Shown here: positions 1 to 7,076 of the stretch, piece after piece
How positions within the stretch are numbered: the stretch's first letter is position 1
Layout of the letters: every line of letters begins with the position of its first letter
NCBI GenBank assembly: GCA_037444625.1
Contig: JBBIMA010000084.1
Coordinates: 1 to 15,977, forward strand
DNA length: 15,977 nucleotides
Direction of reading: 5' to 3'
Source of the DNA: DTHT01 sp037444625
GTDB taxonomy: Bacteria; Acidobacteriota; Terriglobia; Bryobacterales; Bryobacteraceae
The notes under the pieces: model-generated
Seen by the model: only the letters and a program-made list of their open reading frames with translations
Databases searched by the model: none
Told to the model about the DNA's origin: nothing
Translations under genes and position numbers: made by a program

Positions 1-1
1 C

Positions 2-169
2 CCGGCGCGTCGCGCCGCCGCCAAGCCGGCGCCCGCCGCCCCGAGCGCGCCCCGGACAGCCGAGGTGATCGTGGCCGGACTGAGGACCGAGGCCGACCCT
101 GCGTCGGGCCCGGTCCCTGCGGACGCGCCGGCCGATACCCGGGTGATGCGCCTGGGCGTCAGCCACTAA
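2..169 (+). CDS. C-terminal tail of an unidentified protein (5' end outside window)
   Basis: An open frame enters from the left edge and ends at TAA 167-169, giving about 55 residues. The first part is very rich in Ala, Pro and Arg, like a disordered linker. It is followed by a short, more ordered tail (TAEVIVAGLRTEADP...) ending LGVSH. The third codon positions are almost all G or C, as expected for a real gene in this GC-rich DNA, and this supports this frame over the other two. I do not recognise a family, and too little is visible to assign a function. It is followed by two GC-rich hairpins and then the blaI promoter region, so it probably belongs to a separate transcript. Confidence 0.5.
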   Translation, partial: PARRAAAKPAPAAPSAPRTAEVIVAGLRTEADPASGPVPADAPADTRVMRLGVSH

Positions 170-198
170 CCCGACAGCCCCGCTTCCCTGCCCTGAGC

Positions 199-227
199 GC
201 CGGCGGGACGCTCTGCGCTCCGCCGGC
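199..227 (+). terminator. GC-rich hairpin after the partial gene (possible terminator)
   Basis: There is a perfect 8-bp stem: GCCGGCGG at 199-206 pairs with CCGCCGGC at 220-227, with a 13-nt loop. It lies 29 bp after the stop of the partial gene. No T-run follows, so it is not a textbook intrinsic terminator. It could act as a GC-rich terminator or simply be a structured spacer. Confidence 0.35.
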
Positions 228-242
228 CTGATCGCCATACGT

Positions 243-272
243 CCGCCGCGGGAACTTCGCGCCCGGCGGCGG
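243..272. repeat. Second GC-rich inverted repeat upstream of blaI
   Basis: CCGCCGCGGG at 243-252 can pair with CCCGGCGGCGG at 262-272, with one bulged G and a 9-nt loop. It sits between the first hairpin and the blaI operator, with no T-run after it. Together the two hairpins make the 170-287 spacer strongly structured. I see no gene in this 152-bp spacer. Confidence 0.3.
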
Positions 273-287
273 CGTCCAATCCGTTGG

Positions 288-303
288 TGCTAGAATTCTA
301 GCA
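288..303. promoter_or_regulatory. Candidate BlaI operator (perfect 16-bp palindrome)
   Basis: The sequence TGCTAGAATTCTAGCA is a perfect 16-bp inverted repeat ending 18 bp before the blaI ATG. BlaI/MecI repressors bind short dyads as dimers and usually repress their own operon, so this is the natural autoregulatory operator. The AT-rich core contains TAGAAT (291-296), which could double as a -10 element, so repressor binding would block polymerase. I could not find a convincing -35 hexamer. The sequence differs from the staphylococcal TACA/TGTA dyad, so assignment rests on position and symmetry. Confidence 0.6.
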
Positions 304-321
304 GGGAGATAGAAAAACAGC

Positions 322-723
322 ATGGCGCGCAGATCCAACCCCTACTTCGGCCTGAGCCGGCGCGAGCGCCAGATCATGGACTCGCTGTTCCGCCTCGGCC
401 AGGGCACGGCGGCCGAAATCCGGGCCGGCCTGCCGGATCCCCCCAGCTATTCCGCCGTGCGCGCCCACCTCCGCACCCTGGAGGAAAAAGGCCTGGTGCG
501 GCACGAGGCGCGCGACCTGCGTTACGTCTACCGTCCCGCGCTGCGCCCCGAGCAGGCCCGGCGCGGCGCCCTGCGGCACTTGATGGAAACCTTCTTCGGC
601 GGCTCCCCGACCCGCGTGATCGCCGCTTTGCTGGACGAGGCTTCGACCCGCCTGGGGGAGGAGGACCTCGATCGCCTGGCGCAGTGGATCGAGAAGGCGC
701 GCCGCCGGGAGGCTGAGCAATGA
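322..723 (+). CDS. blaI: BlaI/MecI/CopY-family transcriptional repressor
   Basis: A 133-residue protein, typical for this family. Residues about 9-80 form the winged helix: LSRRERQIMDSLF is helix 1, and the recognition region YSAVRAHLRTLEEKGLVRHE matches the family pattern 'Y-s-T-V-x-t-x-L-x-x-L-x-x-K-G-l-v'. The wing is DLRYVYRPAL. The C-terminal half (LRHLMETFFGGSPTRVIAALLDE) is the usual dimerisation part, where BlaR1-type proteases cleave in classical systems. GGGAG at 304-308 precedes the ATG by 13 nt. The gene overlaps the following blaR1-like gene by ATGA (720-723), the standard arrangement for a repressor and its sensor peptidase. Because that partner appears broken, how this repressor is relieved is unclear. 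The regulated genes are unknown, and a beta-lactamase role should not be assumed. Confidence 0.93.
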   Translation: MARRSNPYFGLSRRERQIMDSLFRLGQGTAAEIRAGLPDPPSYSAVRAHLRTLEEKGLVRHEARDLRYVYRPALRPEQARRGALRHLMETFFGGSPTRVIAALLDEASTRLGEEDLDRLAQWIEKARRREAEQ

Positions 724-1054
724 CCCCGGGCGAAGAGTTGCTGGTGGGACTGGCGATCAAGTCCACCGTCCTGATCTTGCTGGCGTGGGCGGCCGCCGGC
801 TTGTTGCGGAAAGCTTCCGCAGCCCTGCGGCACCTGGTTTGGGCGGCGGCGCTGGGAGGCCTGGCCTTGCTGCCCGCGCTGAACGCGCTGCTGCCGGCCT
901 GGCGGGCGCCGGTCGCGCCCCCGGCCTCGTCCGGCACGGCGGTTTCCGCCGTTCAGGTGACGGCGGGAGATGCGTCCCAGCCGCTCCGAGTGGGGCAACT
1001 GGCCTGGGCGCTGTGGGGCGGGCGGCGGCCTGCCTGCGGCGGGAGGCTGAGCAA
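706..1054 (+). repeat. 15-bp direct repeat linking the end of blaI and the blaR1 ACDD region
   Basis: CGGGAGGCTGAGCAA occurs at 706-720 and again at 1040-1054, 334 bp apart. Both copies are read in the frame encoding RREAEQ: once as the last residues of BlaI, and once as the conserved RREAEQACDD stretch of the M56 domain. Shared codon use for a short charged peptide may explain it. The copies do not sit at the deletion edges in blaR1. Confidence 0.7.
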
Positions 1055-1157
1055 GCCTGCGACGACGGCGTGCTGGCGCAGGGAGAGGACCCGGCGCACT
1101 ACGCCGGGGAACTGGTGGCCATCATCCGCAGCCTGCGGGCTGCGGGGAAACAGCCGG

Positions 1158-1174
1158 AAGGAGGCTTTGTCATG
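1158..1174 (+). promoter_or_regulatory. Strong internal Shine-Dalgarno and ATG downstream of the blaR1 break
   Basis: AAGGAGG at 1158-1164 is a full Shine-Dalgarno match, 7 nt before an ATG at 1172-1174. The ATG is in the frame of the C-terminal half of the blaR1-like gene. Ribosomes reading the 5' fragment stop at 1205, just past this site, so re-initiation is geometrically possible. It may be chance, since the purine run also encodes PEGG. Confidence 0.4.
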
Positions 1175-1951
1175 GAGTGCGGATCGGGACTGGAAAGGCG
1201 TGTAAGGGCCCTGCTTCAGGGCGGCTCAAGCCGGCGCAGACTCACCGCCCCGGTGCTGGTGGCAGGATGCCTGCTGGCGCTGTCGGTGGCTGCGCCTCTG
1301 GCCGCCTTGCGCGGCGCGGCCGTGCAAGGCAGCGGGATCGAAGGCGTCGTGCGCGACTCGAGCGGCGCGGTGGTGGAGGGGGCGCGGGTGAAGGCGGCCT
1401 TGGCCGGCGGGGATCAAGTGGAATTTGCCCGGACCGATTCCGCCGGACGGTTCGCTCTGCGCCCCCTGCCGGAGGGCGTCTACGTGGTGACGGTGGCCAA
1501 GCCCGGCTTTGCCCTGTCTAAGCTGGAAGGCATCGTGGTGAAGCAGGAGGCGCCCGCCAGAATCGAAGTGGTTTTGAATCTGGGCATGGTGGTGGAGCGG
1601 CTGGAGGTCCGCGGAGAATCTTCGCAGGCCCCTGCCCCGCCTCCCGCCGGCACTGAGCGCATCCGGGTAGGGGGCAAGGTTCAGGCGCCCAAGCTGGTGG
1701 CCATGGTGAAGCCCGTCTATCCCCCGGACTGCAAGGCGGAGGGCGTCGAGGGAACGGTCGCGTTGCGGGCCGTGATCGGGCGAGACGGCGCCATGCTGGA
1801 CTTGAAGCCGATGAACCGGCTGGTGGACCAGCGCCTGGTTCAAGCGGCCCTGGAGGCGGTGCGCCAATGGCGCTACCAGCCCACTTTCTTGAACGGGCGG
1901 CCGGTGGAGGTCGTCAGCGAAATCGAGGTCAATTTCGTGCTGCCGCGGTAA
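1172..1951 (+). CDS. Possible rescued product: membrane-anchored CarboxypepD_reg plus TonB C-terminal protein
   Basis: If translation starts at ATG 1172, the product is 259 residues. It would have a short basic N-terminus, one hydrophobic helix (APVLVAGCLLALSVAAPLAAL) that could act as a signal anchor, a carboxypeptidase-regulatory-like domain (GIEGVVRDSSGAVVEGARVK...), a Pro-rich linker and a TonB C-terminal domain ending NFVLPR. Such a protein would sit in the inner membrane with both domains in the periplasm. The frame stays open and conserved-looking to the end, which fits either a very recent break upstream or continued selection on this part. The start is supported only by its Shine-Dalgarno sequence. 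It ends 16 bp from the convergent anmK gene. Confidence 0.3.
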   Translation: MECGSGLERRVRALLQGGSSRRRLTAPVLVAGCLLALSVAAPLAALRGAAVQGSGIEGVVRDSSGAVVEGARVKAALAGGDQVEFARTDSAGRFALRPLPEGVYVVTVAKPGFALSKLEGIVVKQEAPARIEVVLNLGMVVERLEVRGESSQAPAPPPAGTERIRVGGKVQAPKLVAMVKPVYPPDCKAEGVEGTVALRAVIGRDGAMLDLKPMNRLVDQRLVQAALEAVRQWRYQPTFLNGRPVEVVSEIEVNFVLPR

Positions 1952-1967
1952 GGGCGCCCGCGGCCTT

Positions 1968-3107
1968 TCACCAGACGATCTTGCCCAGCACGACCGGGCG
2001 GCGAGCGCCGGTGGCGGCCGGCAGATTGGAGGGTCGCCTGCACCAGCTCTCGTAGGCCAGGACGGCAAAGGCGATCGCCTCCTTGCCGTCCACGTCAATG
2101 CCGTAGTCGCTGGAAAGGGCCAGGCGCACGCCGGGCAACAAGGCCGCCAGTTGCGCCATGATGCGCGGGTTGTGCGCCCCTCCGCCCGAGACGATCAGCT
2201 CGTCCACCCGCATGTGCGGGCGCACGAAGCGTTCCAAGCCGACCGCGACGGTCGCCGCGGTCAGCGCCGTGGCGGTGGCGATGAGATCCGGCAGGGGCAG
2301 ACCCTCCGCCAGCAGGCGCTCTACGAACTCCCTGCCGTACTGCTCTCGCCCGGCGGTCTTGGGAGGCGGCAGCCGGTAATAGGGCGCCTCCAGCAGGCGA
2401 TCGAGCAGCGCCCGATTCAGTCGGCCGCGCCCCGCCAGCCGGCCGTCGCGATCGTAGCGGCTGCGCCCGCGGGTGTGGAGCTGTACCAGCGCGTCAATCA
2501 CCATGTTGCCCGGGCCGGTGTCGAAGGCGATCACGCGCTCGGGGCCGGCGCCGGGCGGAATGGCGGTCAGGTTGGCGATGCCCCCGATGTTCAGCGCCAC
2601 CCGGCCTAACTTTCGGTGCCGGAACAGAAGGTAATCCACGTAAGGGACCAGGGGCGCCCCGCGCCCGCCCGCCGCCACGTCGCGCGGGCGGAAATCGGCC
2701 ACCACCGGGATGCCGGTGCGCTCAGCCAGCACGCACGGCTCGCCGATTTGAAGGGTGCTCGCGATGCGCCGCCCCAGAAAGCGGACCGGCGCGCCTTCGT
2801 GGAAGATGGTCTGGCCGTGCGAGCCGATCAGCTCGATGGAGGACAACCTCAGGCGCGCCCGCCGGACGGTCTCCAGCAGGGCCTCGGCGTAGAGTTCGCC
2901 CAGCAGGAAGTTCAGGCGGGAAATGGAGGCGGTGTGGGTGGGAGCGTTCGAGACCTCAAGAAGGGCGCGGCGCAGGGGCGCCGGATAAGGGATGGTGTTC
3001 AAGGCGAGGGTGCGGATGCGCTTGGACCAACCGCGGCCGCGGATGTCGAGGATGGCGACGTCAATGCCGTCGAGTGAGGTGCCGCTCATGAGGCCTGCGA
3101 CCCGCAT
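1968..3107 (-). CDS. anmK: Anhydro-N-acetylmuramic acid kinase
   Basis: A 379-residue cytoplasmic enzyme, near the usual length of about 370. AnmK hydrolyses the 1,6-anhydro bond of anhydroMurNAc and phosphorylates it to MurNAc-6-phosphate, a step of cell-wall recycling. Visible signatures are the phosphate-binding GLMSGTSLDGID (residues 5-16), HGQTI, VVADFRPRDVAAGGRGAPLVP, NIGGIANLT, FDTGPGNMVID with catalytic Asp 196 (the E. coli Asp182 equivalent), VSGGGAHNPRIM and YGIDVDGKEAIAFA. It is the last gene of the - strand run, 25 bp after mutS in an AT-richer spacer. No good Shine-Dalgarno sequence is visible, so coupling to mutS translation is possible. No murQ or other recycling gene is in the window. 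It converges with the blaR1-like gene with a 16-bp gap and no evident terminator. Confidence 0.96.
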   Translation of the reverse strand: MRVAGLMSGTSLDGIDVAILDIRGRGWSKRIRTLALNTIPYPAPLRRALLEVSNAPTHTASISRLNFLLGELYAEALLETVRRARLRLSSIELIGSHGQTIFHEGAPVRFLGRRIASTLQIGEPCVLAERTGIPVVADFRPRDVAAGGRGAPLVPYVDYLLFRHRKLGRVALNIGGIANLTAIPPGAGPERVIAFDTGPGNMVIDALVQLHTRGRSRYDRDGRLAGRGRLNRALLDRLLEAPYYRLPPPKTAGREQYGREFVERLLAEGLPLPDLIATATALTAATVAVGLERFVRPHMRVDELIVSGGGAHNPRIMAQLAALLPGVRLALSSDYGIDVDGKEAIAFAVLAYESWCRRPSNLPAATGARRPVVLGKIVW

Positions 3108-3132
3108 CGGATAAATACCAGAGAATCAGGCG

Positions 3133-5742
3133 TTAAGTCTCGCCTCTTTTCAGTTCGTTCTGAAGTTCCTCGAGCAGGCGCAGCGCCTCGATCGGACGCA
3201 GCTCCTCGAGCTTCAAGGCTCGAATTCGCTCGGCGATCGGGTGGCTGAGCGGCTCGAACAGCCGGATCTGCACCGGCCCGGAGGCCGGTGCCGGGCGGGG
3301 CGAAAGTTCCTCGGTCACTCGCTGCTCGCTTCGCTCGTGCAAGGCCAGGACCTGGCGCGCGCGCTCGATGACGGCGGCCGGCAAGCCGGCCAGGCGGGCC
3401 ACCTCGATGCCGTAGCTGCGGTCGGCCGCGCCCGGCTCGACTTTGCGCAGGAACAGAATTTGATCGCCCGCTTCCTTGACCGAGACGCGCAGGTTGCGCA
3501 CGCCCTCCAACTGCTCGGCCAGCTCGGTCAGCTCGTGGTAGTGGGTAGCGAACAGGGTCTTGGCGCGCAGCCGCTGGTGGATGAACTCGACCACCGCCCA
3601 GGCCAGGGCCAGCCCGTCGTAGGTGGCGGTGCCGCGCCCGATCTCATCCAGGACGATGAGGCTGCGGGGGGTGGCGGTGTTGAGGATGACGGCGGTCTCG
3701 GTCATCTCGACCATGAAGGTCGAGCGGCCGCGGGCCAGTTGGTCGGAGGCGCCTATGCGCGTGAAGACGCGGTCAATCAGAGGGAGCAGGGCCTCCTCAG
3801 CGGGCACGAAGGATCCCATCTGGGCCAGGATGGCGATCAAGGCGGCCTGGCGCAGGTAGGTGGATTTGCCTCCCATGTTGGGACCGGTGATCAAGGCGAT
3901 GAATTCCCCCTCCGGGTCCAGGTACAGGTCGTTCGGGATGTAGCGGGTGGCCTCGCGCTCGCAGAGTTTCTCGACCACCGGGTGGCGCCCGGCCAGGATA
4001 CGCATCTGGCCGGAGTCGGAAAAGCGCGGCCGGCTGTAGCGGTTCTCGGCGGCGGTCTGGGCCAGGGCGGCCGTGACGTCCAGCTCCGCGACGACGGCGG
4101 CGGCGGCGCGGATGCGGGCCGCCTGGCCGGCGGCCGCGGCGCGCAGTTGGGCGAAGATCTCCTTCTCCAGTTCGAGGATGCGCTCTTCGGCCTGGAGGAT
4201 CCGGGCTTCCAGCTCCTTGAGTTCCGGCGTGGTGAAACGTTCGGCCCCCACCAGGGTTTGCTTGCGTTCGTAGTCGGGGGGCACCAGGTGAAGGTTGGGC
4301 TTGGAGACCTCCAGGTAGTAGCCGAAGACGTTGTTGAAGCGCACCTTGAGCGAGCCGATGCCTGTGCGAGAGCGTTCGCGGGCCTCGATTTCGGCGATGT
4401 AACGGCGGCTGTTGCGGCTGACGTCGCGCAGGGCGTCCAGTTCCGGGTGGACGCCGTCGCGGATGGCGCCCCCGTCGGCCAGGTTGGCGGGCGGCTCGGC
4501 GGCCAGGGTGGCGAGGATGCGCGCGCTGAGCTCGGCCAGTCCGTCCAGCCCTTCGGCCAGAGCGCGCAGGCGGGCCGAGCGGGGCCGGCCGAGGATCAGC
4601 TTGAGGCGCGGCAGGCGTTCGAGCGAGCGCCCCAGAGCCAGCATCTCGCGCGGGCCGGCCGTGCCCAGAGTCACCTTGGCCAGCAGCCGTTCGAGATCCG
4701 CGATCCGGCCCAGCTCCTGGCGCAACTCGCTCCGCAGGACGGTTTCAGCCAGCAACTCTTCCAGGGCATCCAGGCGGGCCTCGATTTCGGCTCGCTCCAA
4801 GGAGGGGCGCAGCAGGCGGCTGCGCAGCAGGCGGCCGCCCATGCCGGTCTGAGTGCGGTCAATGACGCCCAGCAGTCCGCCCTCCTTGGCGCCGGTCAGC
4901 TCGGCGGGAAACAGCGGTTCGAGCAATTCCAGGTTGCGCACGGTGACCGTGTCCAGGCGCATGGAGTCGGCCCGGTCGAAGTAGCGGGGCGGTTCGAGGT
5001 GTTCGAGGGCGGCGCGCTGAGTTTCGCGCAGGTACTCGAGCACGGCGCCGGCCGCGCAGACCGCCAGGCGGCGCCCGGTCAGGCCGCAGCCGTCCAGGCT
5101 GTGCAGGCGGTAATGATCCAGCAAGGACCGTTGGGCGTGCTCGTAGTCGAAGTTCCAGGGCTCGCGTTCGGTGATAAGCGGTGCGGCCGCTGAAGGAGCA
5201 AGCGAGGCGCCGGCGGGCAGCAGGACCTCGCGGGCGGGCAGAGCTTCCAGCAGGGGGCCGGCTTCGTCTGCTTCGGTTTCCGCCGCCCGGAACTCGCCGG
5301 TGGAGACGTCCACCCAGGCCAAACCGGCAACTCGGCCGTCGCTAAAGACAGCGGCCAGGTAGTTGTTCTCGCGGCTGCGCAGCAGCGCCGGGTCGGTAGC
5401 CGTGCCGGGCGTGATGATGCGGGTGATTTCGCGCCGCACCAGCTTGGAGGCCCGCCGCGGCTCCTCCATCTGGTCGCACAGAGCCACCCGGTAGCCGCGG
5501 GCCACCAGGCGGGCGATGTAGCTTTCCGCCGCGTGGTAGGGCACGCCGCACATGGGCACGGGCCGGCCCTGCTCCTTGTTGCGCGAGGTGAGGGTGATCT
5601 CCAGCTCGCGAGCGGCCGTGACGGCATCCTCGTAGAACAGCTCGTAGAAATCCCCCAGGCGGAACATCAGCAGAGCGTCGGGCACCTGCCGCTTGATGGC
5701 GTGATACTGGTGCATCAAGGGCGTGGTGGCTTCCGAGTTCAT
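3133..5742 (-). CDS. mutS: DNA mismatch repair protein MutS
   Basis: An 869-residue MutS1 protein, full length (E. coli 853). The N-terminal mismatch-binding domain has the F-x-E wedge at Phe32-Tyr33-Glu34 (GDFYELFYEDA). Connector, lever and clamp domains follow. The ATPase has Walker A GPNMGGKST at residues 620-628, a signature loop around SDQLARGRSTFMVEM, Walker B LIVLDE at 695-700 followed by IGRGTATYDG, and the FATHYHEL switch. Near the C-terminus QIRLF (825-829) fits the QxxLF consensus for binding the beta sliding clamp. The protein recognises mispairs and recruits MutL; mutL is not in the window. The ATG at 5742 has GGAG about 9 nt upstream. Just before that lies a hairpin abutting the gdhA stop, so mutS expression may be set separately from gdhA. 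Confidence 0.98.
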   Translation of the reverse strand: MNSEATTPLMHQYHAIKRQVPDALLMFRLGDFYELFYEDAVTAARELEITLTSRNKEQGRPVPMCGVPYHAAESYIARLVARGYRVALCDQMEEPRRASKLVRREITRIITPGTATDPALLRSRENNYLAAVFSDGRVAGLAWVDVSTGEFRAAETEADEAGPLLEALPAREVLLPAGASLAPSAAAPLITEREPWNFDYEHAQRSLLDHYRLHSLDGCGLTGRRLAVCAAGAVLEYLRETQRAALEHLEPPRYFDRADSMRLDTVTVRNLELLEPLFPAELTGAKEGGLLGVIDRTQTGMGGRLLRSRLLRPSLERAEIEARLDALEELLAETVLRSELRQELGRIADLERLLAKVTLGTAGPREMLALGRSLERLPRLKLILGRPRSARLRALAEGLDGLAELSARILATLAAEPPANLADGGAIRDGVHPELDALRDVSRNSRRYIAEIEARERSRTGIGSLKVRFNNVFGYYLEVSKPNLHLVPPDYERKQTLVGAERFTTPELKELEARILQAEERILELEKEIFAQLRAAAAGQAARIRAAAAVVAELDVTAALAQTAAENRYSRPRFSDSGQMRILAGRHPVVEKLCEREATRYIPNDLYLDPEGEFIALITGPNMGGKSTYLRQAALIAILAQMGSFVPAEEALLPLIDRVFTRIGASDQLARGRSTFMVEMTETAVILNTATPRSLIVLDEIGRGTATYDGLALAWAVVEFIHQRLRAKTLFATHYHELTELAEQLEGVRNLRVSVKEAGDQILFLRKVEPGAADRSYGIEVARLAGLPAAVIERARQVLALHERSEQRVTEELSPRPAPASGPVQIRLFEPLSHPIAERIRALKLEELRPIEALRLLEELQNELKRGET

Positions 5743-5762
5743 CCGGGCACGCTCCGCCGCCC

Positions 5763-5782
5763 GAGGCCGCGCCTGCGGCCTC
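5763..5782 (-). terminator. Perfect intercistronic hairpin between gdhA and mutS
   Basis: GAGGCCGC (5763-5770) and GCGGCCTC (5775-5782) form a perfect 8-bp GC-rich stem with a 4-nt loop. It begins at the base after the gdhA stop codon and ends 20 bp before the mutS ATG. There is no U-run, so it is not a standard intrinsic terminator. It may attenuate transcription into mutS or protect the 3' end of the upstream message. Confidence 0.45.
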
Positions 5783-7057
5783 TCAGGCGTAGATGCCGCG
5801 CAGCCGGATGGCGAAGGCCACGCGGTCCAGGGCCAGCATGTAGGCGGCGATCCGGTTGTTGACGCCGTGCTTGTCGGCGTAAGCGGTCACGTCGCGGAAG
5901 CTGTTGACCATGATTTCTTCCAGCCGGCTGTTGACCAGGTCCTCGTTCCAGAAGTAGCCCTGGCGGTCCTGGACCCACTCGAAGTAGGAGACCGTCACGC
6001 CTCCGGCGTTGGCCAGGATGTCGGGGATGACGAAAACCCCCTTGTCGCTGAGGATCTCGTCGGCCACCGGGGTGGTGGGACCGTTGGCGCCTTCGCACAG
6101 GATCCTGGCCCGGATGCGGCCGGCATTGCGGGAGGTGATAACGTTCTCCTTGGCGGCGGGCAGCAGGACCTCGCACTCCAGCAGCAGGGCTTCCTCGCGG
6201 TCCATGGCCTCGGCCCCGGGGAAGTCCACGATCGAGCCGGTCTGCTTGCGATGCCGCAGCAGAGCGGGGATATCCAGGCCCTTGGGATTGTAGACCGCGC
6301 CGTCCACCTCGATCACGGCGATGATCTTGAAGCCCGCTCGGGCGAGTAGCTTGGCGGCCATGCCGCCCACGTTGCCGAAGCCCTGGATCACCACCCGGGT
6401 CGAGCCGCGGTCCAACCCCAGTCGCCGGAGGGCTTCTTCAATCACGATCAGGCAGCCCCGTCCGGTGGCCTCCAGGCGCCCGCGCGAGCCGCCCAGATCC
6501 AGCGGCTTGCCGGTGACCACGGCGGTGGTGGTCTGCCGCACGTGCATCGAGTAAGTGTCCATGATCCAGGCCATCACCTGCTCGTTGGTGTTCATGTCGG
6601 GCGCGGGCACGTCCAGTTCGGGGCCGATGAAGGGCAGAATCTCCGCCGTGTAGCGGCGCGTGATGCGCTCCAACTCGGCCTCCGACAGCAATGCGGGGTC
6701 GCACACCACGCCCCCCTTGGCGCCGCCGAAGGGGATGTTGACCACGGCGCACTTCCAGGTCATCCAGGCGGCCAGGGCGCGGATTTCCTCCAGGGTGACG
6801 TCGGGGGCGAAACGGATGCCGCCCTTGGCCGGGCCGCGCGCGATCGAGTGCTGCACGCGGTAGCCGGTGAAGACCTCCAGTCGCCCGTCGTCCAACTGGA
6901 CCGGGATGTAGACGGTGATTTCCTTGGAGGGCGTGCGCAACACTTTGCACAAGCCGTTGTCCAATCCCAGGCGGCGGGCGGCCGCATCGAAGCGCGCCTC
7001 CGCCGCCCGCCAGGGATTCAGCTCCTGCTCGAGAGGAATGCTTGCCGTGACCGCCAT
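5783..7057 (-). CDS. gdhA: Glu/Leu/Phe/Val-family amino acid dehydrogenase, probably glutamate dehydrogenase
   Basis: A 424-residue enzyme with the length and motifs of hexameric glutamate dehydrogenases, which interconvert glutamate with 2-oxoglutarate and ammonia using NAD(P). The substrate-binding region has PAKGGIRF with Lys78 and PFGGAKGGV with catalytic Lys114. The dinucleotide fold carries GFGNVGG at 226-232. Downstream motifs include EGANGPTTP and ILANAGGVTVSYFEW, typical of the family. The residue after the third beta strand (VIEVDGAVYN) is not enough for me to decide between NAD and NADP. The ATG at 7057 follows a GGAGAG Shine-Dalgarno. It lies 19 bp after the RraA-like gene and 40 bp before mutS. 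A leucine or other amino acid dehydrogenase is possible, but the glutamate type is favoured. Confidence 0.93.
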   Translation of the reverse strand: MAVTASIPLEQELNPWRAAEARFDAAARRLGLDNGLCKVLRTPSKEITVYIPVQLDDGRLEVFTGYRVQHSIARGPAKGGIRFAPDVTLEEIRALAAWMTWKCAVVNIPFGGAKGGVVCDPALLSEAELERITRRYTAEILPFIGPELDVPAPDMNTNEQVMAWIMDTYSMHVRQTTTAVVTGKPLDLGGSRGRLEATGRGCLIVIEEALRRLGLDRGSTRVVIQGFGNVGGMAAKLLARAGFKIIAVIEVDGAVYNPKGLDIPALLRHRKQTGSIVDFPGAEAMDREEALLLECEVLLPAAKENVITSRNAGRIRARILCEGANGPTTPVADEILSDKGVFVIPDILANAGGVTVSYFEWVQDRQGYFWNEDLVNSRLEEIMVNSFRDVTAYADKHGVNNRIAAYMLALDRVAFAIRLRGIYA

Positions 7058-7076
7058 GCCGGGCTCTCCGCCATCA

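Larger units (their letters stand above)
720..1951 (+). pseudogene. blaR1-type M56 sensor with internal deletion and frameshift; CarboxypepD_reg and TonB C-terminal domains retained
   Basis: The ATG at 720 overlaps the blaI stop. The first frame encodes two membrane helices of an M56 domain (LRHLVWAAALGGLALLPALN) and reaches LAWALW at about 1014. The family sequence then resumes in the other frame near 1025 with CLRREAEQACDDGVLAQG, the conserved region after the zinc site. Roughly 130-150 residues, including the expected HExxH motif, are absent, and no such motif occurs in any + frame here. After the break come a membrane helix (about 1240-1315), a carboxypeptidase-regulatory-like beta domain (about 1335-1600), a Pro-rich linker and a TonB C-terminal domain (about 1675-1948, PVYPPDCKAEGVEGTVALRAVI...QWRYQPTFLNG). 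Translation from 720 would end at 1205 after 161 residues. Intact homologues sense a signal and cleave BlaI; this copy cannot do so by that chemistry. A sequencing or assembly fault is the main alternative. Confidence 0.82.

Noticed and set aside
374..998. Two - strand frames of 156 and 187 codons opposite blaI and blaR1
   Set aside because: Low-complexity Arg, Pro and Ser composition, antisense to clear family motifs on the + strand.
1952..1967. Terminator between the convergent blaR1-like and anmK genes
   Set aside because: Only 16 bp, with a short GGGCGCCC palindrome and no T-run; too little to support a call.
3241..5193. Very long open frame (650 codons) on the + strand opposite mutS
   Set aside because: It is the antisense shadow of mutS in high-GC DNA. 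Its composition (Gln, Gly, Ala and Val repeats) shows no family motif, while the - strand carries every MutS signature.
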